This document shows, in pieces, positions 12,329 to 23,515 of a stretch of 64,000 bases of DNA. The position numbers and the translations under genes were made by a program. The first letter of the stretch is position 1. The number at the start of each line of letters is the position of its first letter. The stretch is from Pholiota molesta (Eukaryota; Basidiomycota; Agaricomycetes; Agaricales; Strophariaceae), in NCBI GenBank assembly GCA_014925825.1, contig JACGCK010000001.1, positions 620,001-684,000 on the forward strand. Direction: 5' to 3'. Below the pieces are notes generated by a model. That model saw nothing but the letters and a program-made list of their open reading frames with translations, did not search any database and was not told the DNA's origin.

Positions 12329-12499
12329 GGTGACTGCAACCAAGAACGTTCAAACGAATCTTTAGAGTTTCGAAGGATGTGATTGGCTGGAACGCGTGTG
12401 ACGGGCGTGACCCTCACCTTTCCGTGGTTGGTCTCGGAAATCCACCTCGCTCCAGTTCCATTGCTCGCCGTTGCTGGCACCGTCCACGCTCCTTCCGCT
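12329..12499. promoter_or_regulatory. Shared promoter of prefoldin subunit 2 and NDUFS8
   Basis: Only 171 bp separate the two start codons, which face away from each other. The interval contains a CCAAT-box core (TGATTGGCT, about 12378-12386). Both genes need constitutive expression, so a bidirectional promoter is expected; its activity is inferred, not shown. Confidence 0.6.
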
Positions 12500-13533
12500 A
12501 TGTCGTTCTCAAGAACACGTCTAGTACTGGGCCTGCAGCCCCGCTTGGTACTTGCCCCACACGCTAACACCATCCGTTCTGCAGTAGCTGCACGCCGACT
12601 CATCTCTCACTCAAGTTGTTCTCATGCGCAACACGATCAGAATAAGCAAACCTTGGACCAGCTGTACAGCAAAATCGATGAGCGTCACTCTCACAATGCT
12701 CACATTTTGCCTCCTGAGGTAGACGCGCAAGGCAATGAGCTGAACCCATACAGGAACGGGCCCAGTGCTCTCGATAAGGCTGTCCATTTATTCTTCTTCA
12801 CTGAAATCATCCGAGGTGGGTTGCATGTATTTATGTCTTTGGATGAGATTCTCATTCTCTTATCTAGGCATGTGGATTGTTCTCGAAAACTTTTTCAGAC
12901 CCCCATATACCATTATGTACCCTTTTGAGAAGGGTCCTCTGTCGCCCCGCTTTCGTGGTGAACACGCGTTGCGCAGATATCCCAGTGGCGAAGAGCGATG
13001 CATTGGTAAGTACTTCTTCCGAAACGAAATGTCATTTACTGACGGTACATGAAACTAGCTTGCAAGCTTTGCGAGGCCATCTGCCCTGCTCAGGCTATTA
13101 CTATTGAAAGCGAAGCTAGATTGGACGGTTCGAGGAAGACCACTAAATACGGTACGTGGCGTATCAACTCTTCTCAAGCTTCGTCTCAATACATCCTCCC
13201 TGATTGTCTGTAGACATTGACATGACAAAATGTATCTACTGCGGTTTCTGCCAGGAAGCTTGCCCCGTTGATGCAATTGTCGAGAGTACGTATTCGCGTC
13301 TCATATGCGAAATGCCCGAAGATTAAATGAGTATTGCACAGCCCAAAACCAGGAGTTCTCTGTGGAGACTCGTGAAGAACTACTCTATAACAAGGAGAAG
13401 CTTCTCGCGAATGGTGATAGAGCTGAGGCTGAGATTGCAGCTAATTTGCACTGTGAGTATCTGTGGCGTTCTTAGGTTTTCTCGCACAGGAAATTAATCG
13501 TGTAATTTCATAGCCGACCATGTCTACCGGTAG
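12500..13533 (+). CDS. NDUFS8: NADH dehydrogenase (complex I) 23-kDa iron-sulfur subunit, NDUFS8
   Basis: Six exons (12500-12815, 12868-13005, 13059-13151, 13214-13285, 13342-13452, 13514-13533) give 249 residues with every junction in phase. The protein carries two 4Fe-4S motifs, [12 protein letters not shown] (spanning the intron after 13005) and [12 protein letters not shown], which bind clusters N6a and N6b in the matrix arm of complex I. The N-terminus is rich in Arg, Ser and Leu, as in a mitochondrial presequence. An upstream in-frame ATG at 12383 exists, but the ATG at 12500 fits the family start. The last exon encodes only six residues. Confidence 0.97.
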
Positions 13534-14937
13534 TCTCTCTTCTGCCTTATCTTATGCTGTAAACTCTATGTCCTTGTGACATTCCGTCGTCAAGTTATTC
13601 TACATAGAGGCCCACAGTTGGAATCCGAGGCATTGTCTATAGCTTCAAGTATAACAACGAAGAAAACATTTTTTTAACTGTCATTATTCATCATCTCCAC
13701 TGACCCACTGCAATCCGAAATCACAAGATAAATTTCAGGATTCGACTTATAACAGCATTGACTAACACACATTAGTTTGCTCAAAAGAGGTCGGATTTGT
13801 CGGAACGGAGTTAGGACTTCAAGCTTCAAGCACAAGTCTCCCACACAGCCATTCAACATGTTTAGACATGCTTGTTATTAACGGTGTTGTGAGGATCAGG
13901 AAATCACAATTACAAAGTTTAACACAGACTCCATCAAGCATACGGCGATTGACTCCGTGCTCGCGAACTCACTCAAACGGTTATCTCTCCTTCCAAACAT
14001 CGGACTCACGCTAACAAAGCTTTTATGAATGAAAGGGTATCAGCGAGCATCGCCTCATATGAATACGGCATCGTCAATATCAGCCTGCTAAAATAAGCAC
14101 AACTCTCTGTCGGCTGAGAAACGTGTTTACGGCCGTCTCTGCTTGTAATCTGGGTCATTTGTCCGTTATGCAGGACATACAACCCGACATATCAATTCTA
14201 TCGATTCACTAACTCGCTGCGTCATCGCTACGAGTATCGACATGGGTGAATTTTTTTTCTCACCAGTTCAAGTTCGTGACTCAGTTGTCCAATTATATCA
14301 GTACCCCGAGCCAAGGACTCCCCTCTTGGTCAAAAGAAACCCTCGATGTCTGTCTGCTTCGAGAAACGAAATGACACACCCGGGAATATGATGTTCTGTG
14401 CCGCGGAAACTACCCGCATGATAACTCCGTTATATCCTGTAATGCCATCCGCCCAACGATCGGAGTGGGCGCGGATACTCGTGTTACAGCGGCGGCGACA
14501 CAAAAGTATATGTATGACGCCGTCTGACAGAGATTTCCGGTGAGAGCGTGTTTGACGCTGCGGGTGGGTTGGTGCTCTGATTTATCACCGTGTGATAATG
14601 CCTGATTTCTGCTGGGATGCCTTCCATTCGCTCATCTTGTCCTGAGGGTCGGCATCGAAATGGGGTGTGATCAGGCCAGGATAACATGCTCACTAGGATC
14701 CTGTCAGCCACGATCTTACGTTGTTGAACCACCTTCCTTTCCATTCTGGACAGTTATCATCAAACGTCGATTATGGACTCAGCAAGCACGGCCCTGTTTT
14801 CTGGTTTCTGTCTTGATATCGGTGTAATGGGCATCAGTCAGAGTGCTGCGCACCAGAACAAGTGAGATCATTTTGTTACATCTGGTACATAGAAGCAAAC
14901 TGACTGTGTCTGGCGAACCTTGGCTCGCTTCGTAAAC
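13534..14937. other. Gene-poor intergenic region
   Basis: About 1.4 kb with frequent stops on both strands and no splice-linked open frames. Short frames at 13674-13859, 14346-14543 and 14484-14744 show no domain. I see no tRNA, repeat or mobile element. Confidence 0.5.
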
Positions 14938-15722
14938 AGGATCGCAGCTGCCCGGATTCTGCGCCGTCGTCCTCCACGATCAACTTCGTCATGCACTGCC
15001 CCCGAGGTGCAAGAGGAAGACGCTTTACAGAAGAAGGACGGTCAGAGTGTTCCGAAGCGCCGCCAACAACCCAAACGTCGCTCTGCAGCGCGTCTCAAAA
15101 AGGAAAGGCCCCTATCCGCAGACCCAATGAATTGTGCGAAGCAGCCGGCGCGTCGTGGCCGCAAAGCTGGATCGAAAACATTGACACGAAAAGCACCACC
15201 TTCGTCCGAGGACAGAGTACCATGTAAAGGCCCGCCGACGCTGCATACGTGTCCTTATGTCACTGACTACGTGGGCGGGTCGGAATGCCCTCCCGCTGCG
15301 GATGTGCTGCTCTTGCGCGCGCGGGAGTCGGTGCAGATGCAGACAGACTGGGCGGGGCGCAGACCCTGCGTCATGGACGTGGTTTTGGATCTGCAGGACC
15401 GAGCTCGGGGATCAAGGATGCCAGAGGCGCGCGTTGCCGCCTATGCTGTGGCCGCCGTGCGATGCAATTACGGTCAGTGTAGGGGCCCACATATCTCGCG
15501 GCCCCCACCAGCAGCCCTACAAGTGGCCCGTCCTGGCAACGGGGGTATTATACATTTGGCGACCAGACGAGCTTGACTAGGTACTGGGATAACCAGGCGG
15601 CGCGCTGGGCTGCCGTGCGGGTCTTCGACGACAGTGCTGGAAGCGATACGCCTGTCGTAGGCTTTCCCGAATCCATCGAGCGTTCGACGGCGCGGTGGAC
15701 TGCCCGCCTGAACTGCGAATAA
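14938..15722 (+). CDS. GC-rich orphan protein, probable two exons
   Basis: A GC-rich frame runs from about 14938 to the GTCAGT donor near 15473. It starts very basic (ARILRRRPPRSTSS; PKRRQQPKRRSAARLKKE) and turns neutral. A downstream exon in another frame reads YWDNQAARWAAVRVFDD and VVGFPESIERSTARW and ends with TAA at 15720-15722. The Trp-rich second part looks like folded protein. No start ATG is certain and I recognise no family. The basic N-terminus could be a nuclear signal. Confidence 0.35.
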
Positions 15723-17390
15723 CGGCGGCGGAGATGATGTCATTTTCCGCATGCGGCGGCCGCGGTACGATCCGCAGTTTGTGCTGTCGCCTCGGCTTTG
15801 GCGGGGTTGACTATGGTTGAATGTGATTTTCTTTCCTGTTTACTTTATGTGGATTCATGGGCTCTGGTGGGCGGGAAAGGCGTGCACAGTCGTTTCCATG
15901 TACTGCGATTATTAATTAAGTGACGATGATATCATTTACGTGTGTAACGGCAGGCTGACTGTCGGATTTTCGTTACTGCACGGTGTACGGATGGATGCAG
16001 CGCAGCGAGTTGGAAATTCATTACAAACATGTTGCCCGAGAGTGCTTGGCAAGCATGTCCCCTGGACTGCGAATAATCCAACGACTCGGACGATGATGTC
16101 AATTCCGTACGCAACGGCGGTATGCGCTTGGGCTTACGCAGGGAGTCGCTCGCCGAGCATTTCGAAAACTTGGGATTTGAAATTGAGCATCTGATCCCGC
16201 TTTAGTGTGCACACTTACGATATGTGGACGAATGGGGGGGCAGCGGGCGCCAAACATAACCCGCTAACTTCAAAGCCTTCCTTACACATCATGTTTGGTA
16301 TACTATAGGATGTTACTGATCACTAATGAATGGGCTTACCGACGCCACTAGAATGGTCCCTTCCGACGCTATTGATTGAATTTCGAAACTCATCGCTGTG
16401 ATAGCTCAGCAATAATACACTTCAGTGCTGTATGTTCCGAGTTACAAGTTTGAACTACCCCACACCTACGGTATTCAGTACATATACATAGCCCGAAATC
16501 CTATCTTAGGCCCTTCTATTGCGCCGGAAGGGCAGAGTCGGGCTGGGGCATATGCACCAATTTCCCGTCGTGCCACAAGTATTTCTGCCAGCGGCAATTA
16601 TAGAGTATTGCCGTAAGCCGAAAGTAGATAATCATAGATAGGGCGACAGACAGCTGAGATGGATCGTCCCGCCCGTATGCAGTACTGCCCAGACTTCTAT
16701 CTCTGTCCACTATCTCTACGATGTCCAGCGTACGCACATATCCCTATCTGCTCCCCGAATCTAATTTTGGAATCGTGTTCCCTCCCGAACGGTCATTCGT
16801 GGATCACGCTCGCGTCGCGAATAGTTTGAGGAGGGGTCATGCGGTCCCCCCGGGTCGCCCATTTACGCCGCCCAGTAGGGAGTCCTGACCGCACACCGAG
16901 GGTGCTGGACTAAATCTGTGCATCCTGGCAAATGCAATGTCCCGAACAGAAGCCTTCAGAGACGTCAATCGCATTAACAATGGAGAAAGGATACGTTTTA
17001 CATAGATGGACGCTCGCGGGTGCAGATGTTTAACGCAATTCAAATCCAAATCGGACTGACCCAAGCGCAACGTTCAGCATCCCCGATCGAGGGCGGTTTG
17101 AAGTACTATGTGCGCAGTCCGGTTGTCGTCCAACCGAGCCGATACACCCATGCAGATTCAAGGAACAAAAACTGAAAAACGCAATTGGACACAATAACAA
17201 CACTTGCATACGCATACAAAACACTAACCAACGCTGAATGAGATAGCCATAAAAAGGAAAGCGCGCGCCGGGCGATTGGCGCCGGGCGCGCACGGAGGTA
17301 GGGCTTGGAAATGGAGGTGGAGGTGCGGGGCAATTAGGAAATGAACGCCGCGGGAAGCATGCGCATAAATATCTATATGTATACCGAATG
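15723..17390. other. Gene-poor intergenic region
   Basis: About 1.7 kb with no open frame of more than 90 codons and no splice-linked exons on either strand. It is the largest apparently empty stretch on the left half; the right part probably includes the 3' end of the INO80F-like gene. Confidence 0.5.
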
Positions 17391-19481
17391 TCATCGCGCC
17401 ATAGGCGCCGCTGCTTTTATACCCATATGGGCCTCCGCCCCCCCGCCGCCCGCCCACTTACGAAGCGCTTCCCATCCGCGCCTCCTCATGCCCCATACCC
17501 CAGACGGCGCGTGCCCGTCCCCACTCCGGCGCGTCGCCAAGCCATAGCGCCGGTCGTCTTCGTAGTCGCTGTCCACGTCCATCTCTGCACGGGTGCGCTT
17601 GCGCCCGCCGTTTCCGGCGGGCGTTGGCTCGCGGTCGAGCGCGTGCCCCGCGGACGGTGGCGGCGGCGGTGGCGGCGGGTACGCACGATGGTGCTCCGGC
17701 TCATGGGCGTACTCCCGTCGCGGTCTCTGTCTCGCTCCATCTCCGCGTCCTCCGCGCCGCCGCCGCCGACGGGGCGCAGGCGGTACGACGACGACGAGCG
17801 CCGGCGCTGCTCGTGCCGATGCTGGTGTTCGCGCTCGCGGTCGTAGTACGCCTGGCTGCGCGAGTCCGGGCGCGAAGGCGGCGCGTCGGGCGCGCCAGAA
17901 CCGGACGCAGACGCGGAGCCGGGCGTGTCAGAGCGCGAGAGGCGCTGCGGAGGGAGCGGCGGCGGGTAGCTGCCGCCGCCGCCGCTACTACCGGGGGGCG
18001 CGCCGTGCGCCGCGTGCTCGTGGTAGTAGCTCTGCCCGTGCTCGCGCTCGCGGCTGCGCGGCGGGGGCGGGGCGTGGGCGTCGTAGTCGCCTCGCTCGCG
18101 TGTCGCGGATCGAGGCGCGGCGTGTGGCGAGCGTAGGTGGTGATGGGCCGCGCCGGCAGGGGGCAGGTCGCGGCTGCTGCTGTGCGAGGACGGGGTGGGC
18201 GCCGCGGAATACTCGCCCCGCCGCTCATGGTCGCGGTGGTCCCACTCTCTCTCCCTGTCCCTTTCGCGGTGGTCGCGATGGTCGCGCTCTCTCTCCCTCT
18301 CCCTCTCGCGGTGGTCGCGATCGCGCTCCCAGCTTTCTAAATCGCGCTCACGGTGCTTGCCCTCCTGGAAATCCTCCCGCGTGATATACGTCCCAGGGCC
18401 CATCCTCTGGTGCGCGTGGATTCTGCGCGCATCCGCAGGCGCTGCATGGTGCGCTCTTGACGGCGGCGACAACGGCATATGCCCTCCACCTGCCCCAGGT
18501 CCTGCACGGTCGTACCCATGCCCATGCGATTCTGCGTACTCGTGTGTCTCCGCGCGGCGGCTGGACCGTTCGCGGTCGGACAGCGGCGGACTGTGCAGGG
18601 GTGGATGGGACCCTGCCGACGCAGGTGGGGGGTGGCTTTCGGCATAGTGGTGTGCGGGCGGAGCGCCGCGGTAGGGCGGCGGCGGCAGCGCCTGTTGCTG
18701 GTGGTGGTTGTGGGAGCGTGACGAGGACGAGTGCGACCGCGTACGGACGGCGTCGTGGTGCAGCGGCGGGCTCCCCGCATTGGCGAGCGCGTGGGCCCGG
18801 GAAGGGTCGTATCCTGGATGCTGTTGCTGTTGTTGAGGATGCTGGGCGTGCGCCAGCGGCATAGGCGGCATGGGTGGCAGGTGGTGGTGGCCGTCGTGGG
18901 CCCCACTGGAGGGCACGCGGCGCGGTGAGTGGATGGACATATGGGGCGAGAGCACGGGGGCGGGGTCGAGGGGCCTTGGGGCGGTGGGATAGGCGTGCTC
19001 TTGTTCAGGGTGTGGGTAGTGATGGGGCCCGATGGGGGGCGTGAGGCGGGGTGTGGATGGGTTTGGATTTGCAGGGCTTGCTGCGGGAGGGGATGGCGGT
19101 CTTGCAGAGGCGGCGATGGGGGTACGACGGCAAGGCGCTCGTAGAGCACGCTGTCGCGGATGGTTAGGATAGAACATGATAGAATGGGCCACTTGGACTC
19201 ACGCGCGCTCCATTTTCATCCTGCGGATGTTGAGTTTGGCCTGGAGGACCTTGAAGTGGAGTTTGTCATTGTCCTGGACGGCGAAATGAGTGTTCTGCTG
19301 GCGACAGGGATGATGATGAGAGACGCACCGCTTCGATGTCGCGCACTTTGCGCTTGAGCTCCTTGTATTTGGCCTGGTACTTGGCGTCCTCCGCACCGGC
19401 TGCGATGCCGAGGCCGGCGGGCGCAGGCTTGTGCTTGTTGCGGGCCTGCGCGGGGGGCGGGTGGGGTGGCGGGGACGACAT
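17391..19481 (-). CDS. INO80 complex subunit F-like protein with long disordered tail
   Basis: Exons 19329-19481, 19203-19273 and about 17391-19150 join in phase. The N-terminal coiled coil (KYQAKYKELKRKVRDIE, DNDKLHFKVLQAKLNI, RMKMERAVLYERLA) matches the INO80F (TFPT-type) domain found in the ATP-dependent INO80 chromatin remodeller. The rest, about 570 residues, is disordered: His/Pro/Gln-rich (QQQQQ near 18830), then an Arg-Glu/Arg-Asp repeat block (18250-18350), then RKRTRAEMD, a likely nuclear signal. Two frame breaks, at 19091-19107 and 17711-17725, are each fixed by one missing base; the corrected end reads SDYEDDRRYGLATRR to the stop at 17391. Long frames on the opposite strand are shadows. 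Confidence 0.75.
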
Positions 19482-19811
19482 GATGGGGCAGACCAAGACG
19501 TGTCGGGCCCAGTTCAGTTGTCATCTTCACCGCTCCATACATTGCCTTTTTCGGCAGCCATCACGTCTATTGAGTTTCGATTCTGCGACATCGCTAAGTA
19601 CTGACGCTACGCTACTTACGGGGCATCTGCTGTACACATGGATCCAAATCTTGCTCGCTCTTCTCACATCCACCTCCAAGTCTTTGCGCGCTGGGAGATC
19701 TTGAGAGGAAAACAACACGTGACCACTCTCCTCGCCTTCGTTCTTCGCTAGCTGGCGGCCCATCACTTCAACTTCAACTTCTTCCGCGACCACCACCAGG
19801 CTCTATTCACG
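19482..19811. promoter_or_regulatory. Divergent promoter of the INO80F-like gene and NDUFA13
   Basis: The two genes diverge across about 330 bp, including the NDUFA13 5' leader, whose first intron interrupts the start codon. No clear TATA box is visible. Activity is inferred from the arrangement. Confidence 0.4.
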
Positions 19812-20529
19812 AGTATGTCCCCCCTCTTCACATCCGCCGACGCTCGCTGACAGCACACAGTGTCTGCTCCGTATAGGCAGTGGGTGCATGTTCGTTTGCG
19901 GCGGGGGCTCCCGGGTTGACATGTGTTGTTGTGTGCAGAGATATGCCCCCAGCGGGGGGGTTCGAGTCCATCAAGTACAAACGCAACCTGCCCACGCGCG
20001 GCCCCGGCGCGTATGCCATCCTCGGCGGCGTGACCGCCATCTGCGCCTATGGCTTCTATCGCCTGGGCAAGGGCAATCTAGAACGACGGTGCGTACTGCA
20101 GTATAATTATAGGCCCCGTCTGCCCAGCACTGTGTCAGCTGGACGAGAAACGTGTCATTCGTTTATGTGCGCCCAACGCTAAACGTGGTACATGTTTACT
20201 TGGATCCGGCCGCCTTTTTTCTAGTGTCCTTATCATGATAAGTTGGCTGAAAAAGGAACTGAGCTGATTCGGTGCACACAGAGAACTGCAGCGCGAAAAG
20301 ATGTGGTCGCGGATACACCTCATCCCGCTGCTCCTGGCGGAGGCGGACCGCAAGGACTACCGGGCGCAGCAGGCGGTGAATGCAGTCGAGCGCATGATCA
20401 TGCAGGACGTGAAGGGCTGGGAGGTACGTGTGCCGTGGTGCTTACGGAAGGAGACTGATTGGCGCTGTGCAGACGGGCAAGAGCGTATACAACAACCCTA
20501 AATACCGCGACGGTAGCATAGTGCTGTGA
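19812..20529 (+). CDS. NDUFA13: NADH dehydrogenase (complex I) subunit NDUFA13 / GRIM-19
   Basis: Exons 19812 (one base, A), 19861-19879, 19939-20088, 20282-20423 and 20473-20529 give 122 residues with all phases correct. The start codon is split: A ends the first exon, before GTATGT, and TG opens the next after ACACAG. This restores the family N-terminus MSAPYRQDMPPAGGFE, which no unspliced ATG supplies. Then follow YKRNLPTRGPGAYAI, a membrane helix (AILGGVTAICAYGFYRLG) and the helix ELQREKMWSRIHLIP. GRIM-19 is a membrane-anchored accessory subunit of complex I in the inner mitochondrial membrane. Confidence 0.95.
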
Positions 20530-20757
20530 GATGCGTAGATTATAGAACAATGAGAGATTGCGAAGCATGATTGCAGCCAATGGGCGCGGGCCCGGAGTGT
20601 GGGGCCCGGGCTGCCTGATTGGGCGGGAGAGTGGTTCGGATTTGTGGGATCTTGGGCGTCTGTGAATCCGGAGAGACGAGTCAGGCCGAGTGCGAATCCG
20701 AGGACGAAAGTGTATATTAGGAGGGCGGCGAGGGCGTCTCCTCGTCCCGTCCCCACC

Positions 20758-22463
20758 ATGTCCACCTTCGACTACACAGACAGCGATCACATGATCTTCG
20801 GCCCCATCGATCTCGACGACCCCGCCGCCACCTACCACTGGGACGCGTACAACGAGATCGAGCCCGATGTCAAGCCCGCCTACCCCTTCCCCTACGACTT
20901 CGGTCCGCACCACCCGTACGACTACAACCCCCACGAGGACACCGCCGCCCTCGCAGACCTCGCCACCTGGATCCACGACCCCGACCCCTCCCCATCGTCG
21001 CCGATCCCGATCCCCTCGCCCTCCGAAGCGAGCTCCTCGTCCTTCATCGGCTATCAGGACACCGTCTTCCCCTCCGATGCCGCCTTCAACGACGCCGCCT
21101 TCTCCCCCACCTCCTTCGCCGCCCTCCACCCCCTGCCCCGCTCCATGTCGCCCCCTCCATCGACGCGTCCCACATCGCCCCCACCACCCGCATGCGCGTC
21201 CACTCCGTCATGTCCCCGCGCGACACCCCGCTGCACCCGCCCGCATGGGCCGCACATCTCTGGGACGCCCCCTCCGCGCCGCAGCGCACTCAGCACCTTC
21301 TCACGCGCCCCGCCATCCGCCACTCGCCACTGACCACGGATGCCGCCACTCTGCGCCAGCGCCGCGCATCCCACTCGGCCGCAACAAGCGCCGGCCAGCT
21401 CTTCCCATCCACCAGCGCGCCCGCGGAGACAATCGCGCCAGGGCTCAATATGATGACGATGACGCGTGCATCGGGACGAAGAGCGGACTCGCTGAGCTTT
21501 GGCGACGAGCGGGACGCTACTGTGCGGAGGAAGAAGCGCACACCGGAAGCAGAGGCGCCCCCGGCTCCCGCTGCCACTAAGACCGCCGATAGTCGTATGT
21601 GTACTCCGCCTTCCTTTCCCTTGTGTCTGCGATTGCTTATCTGACGGTTTTGCAGCCCTGAAATCCGTCCTGCGCCCGCCGAAATTGGCGCCCTCTGCGT
21701 GGCAGTTGTATTTCACAGATTGGATCCAGAAGCAGCAAGCGTCGGGCACCCGCAAACTCAATGTTGCACAGGCGGCTAAGAAGCCGGACAGGAGTATGCG
21801 TGCCTCAGCCCGAGTGAGAAAGAGGTATGTCGAATCAGTGACGTCATATACAGGTCATCGTACTCATTCTCATCCCCCTTCCTCTCACTTTCCCTTTTTT
21901 GCACTCGCTCCCCCACCGCAGCCCTATAAGCGGCGCTCGCAGGCGATGAAGGAGGCGCGCGAGAAGGAACACGAGGCCTACATGCGCACCCTCACCCCAG
22001 AAGACATCAAGCGCGAGAACCTCTTCCGCGCCGCACAGCGCAAAGCCGGCAAATCACGCCGCAGCAACATCAAGGACCCGAACGCGCCCAAGAAGCCGCT
22101 GAGCGCGTACTTCATGTTCCTGCAGCGCATCCGCGCGCACCCGCGGCTCGTGCACGACATCTTCGGCGACGAGACGGAGACGACGAAGCAGAGCGTGCTC
22201 GCGGCCGCGCGGTGGCGCGCGATGACCGACGCGGAGAGGCAGCCCTTTTTGGCGCAGGCGGAGCAGGAGAAGATGGAGTATGAGGCGGCGCGGCGCCTGT
22301 ATGAGGAGGGCTCGACGGGCTTTGGGCGAGTATCAACTTTAGCATATTGCCCGGCAGCCCGCACTTCCCGCTGGTGAAGATGGAGTCCGAGAGCGAGAGC
22401 GAGGGCTTCATGACGGATGAGGGCGAGCGCCTCCCAGGGCACGCCTACTCGGCGTCGTCATAG
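20758..22463 (+). CDS. Two-HMG-box protein, Exp1-like, three frame breaks
   Basis: Starts MSTFDYTDSDHMIFGP at 20758. The first 250 residues are Pro/Ser-rich; RRKKRTPEAE resembles a nuclear signal. Two HMG boxes follow: LAPSAWQLYFTDWIQKQQ through YKRRSQAMKEARE, and DPNAPKKPLSAYFMFLQR through EKMEYEAARRLYEE. HMG boxes bend DNA; the order matches Exp1, the Coprinopsis protein needed for cap expansion, though that link is my inference. Introns are 21595-21655 and 21825-21921. Three one-base losses break the frame, at 21150-21157 (within CCCCC), 21778-21783 and 22325-22332. The corrected tail is acidic (KMESESESEGFMTDE) and stops at 22463. Confidence 0.8.
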
Positions 22464-23515
22464 ACATTGATTCGATGGGGTAGGATTACTTACTATTGAC
22501 ATGATGCTTTGATTTCTTTCGTTTCTCTTTCTTTTTCTTTCTTTCGTTTCCGTTCTGTTTCCTGTTCACGTTTTTCTTTTTCCATCTTCCATGCTTGATT
22601 TGCCTGCATTGCTCGCGTCTCTGGTTACCCCTTAACGACCTGTCATGTCCCTTCGCGCGGGCTCGTCCCGCGCGTTGTCAATGCGTTGCACACTGTGCTA
22701 CTGGCTCTCCATATATCTTATATCTCTTTTTGGTGGACAAGCGTGTATATCATACCATATACCTCCCTATGTTGTATTTCTAGAATCGCGTCTCCTTTCC
22801 CCCCACCCGTAATCCGTTCCCGCGCGCGTAGTATGCCCCCTTAGTCGGCGTTTCTCGCGCGTTTGCTATGTGTCGCCACATTTTTGTTGGCGACGACACC
22901 CCCCGCTAATTACCTTACAATTTGGATTACGGATACCATTTCCCCACCCCCAGCTCATTCCCACTTATTTTAATTACGCTTCGAAGTACATATTTGTTGT
23001 GTGTGGGTACGTAGGTAGGGTTTGTTGTAGTTTAGTACTTGACTACGTACGTTTATGAACATTGTATATTTACACACAATGCTTTCCGAGGATTTGGACT
23101 CGAAGCTTGAAGGTTTGACATGCTTAATGACACGACGTCATATACATACTGCAAATGTCGACGCAGATCCAGAATTACGCACGATGATGTGCGCACCAAC
23201 CCATAGGAACAGATGCTGACTAGTTTGTTATCTAGCCGACGCCTACATACTAGCTACATCCAATGTCATTTACGAATCCTCTCCATACTACCATATCCAT
23301 GTTCACACACACACGCTATGCCTTGCGAGAATTTCTGCGTCCAAGTGCTGCCAAACGTGTTCACACGACGTCACCTGGCGAGAAGTGCTGTGGCGGCCAC
23401 CGAGTGCTGCTTCCCCATCCCCTTTCTCTGCCCGCCAATCTTTTTCCCCTCGCATGCCGTGTATGTACCGAGGCACTTGGGTGCTGCGGGCCTCTGACCT
23501 TTGACATGGGCGACG
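22464..23515. other. Intergenic region downstream of the HMG gene
   Basis: This 1-kb stretch begins with a long T/C-rich tract (about 22505-22590) typical of a fungal 3' untranslated region, then the GC hairpin listed separately. The rest has only short frames without features. It separates the 3' ends of two convergent genes. Confidence 0.55.
22654..22674. repeat. Perfect GC-rich inverted repeat
   Basis: CGCGCGGG (22654-22661), a five-base gap CTCGT, and CCCGCGCG (22667-22674) form a perfect 8-bp stem. It lies about 190 bp after the HMG stop codon, probably in the 3' untranslated region. Role unknown. Confidence 0.75.

Noticed and set aside
17593..18384. 263- and 170-codon open frames on the plus strand across the INO80F-like tail
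   Set aside because: They are shadows of a GC-rich repetitive coding region; composition is Arg/Ala/Gly noise and the minus frame carries the recognisable protein.
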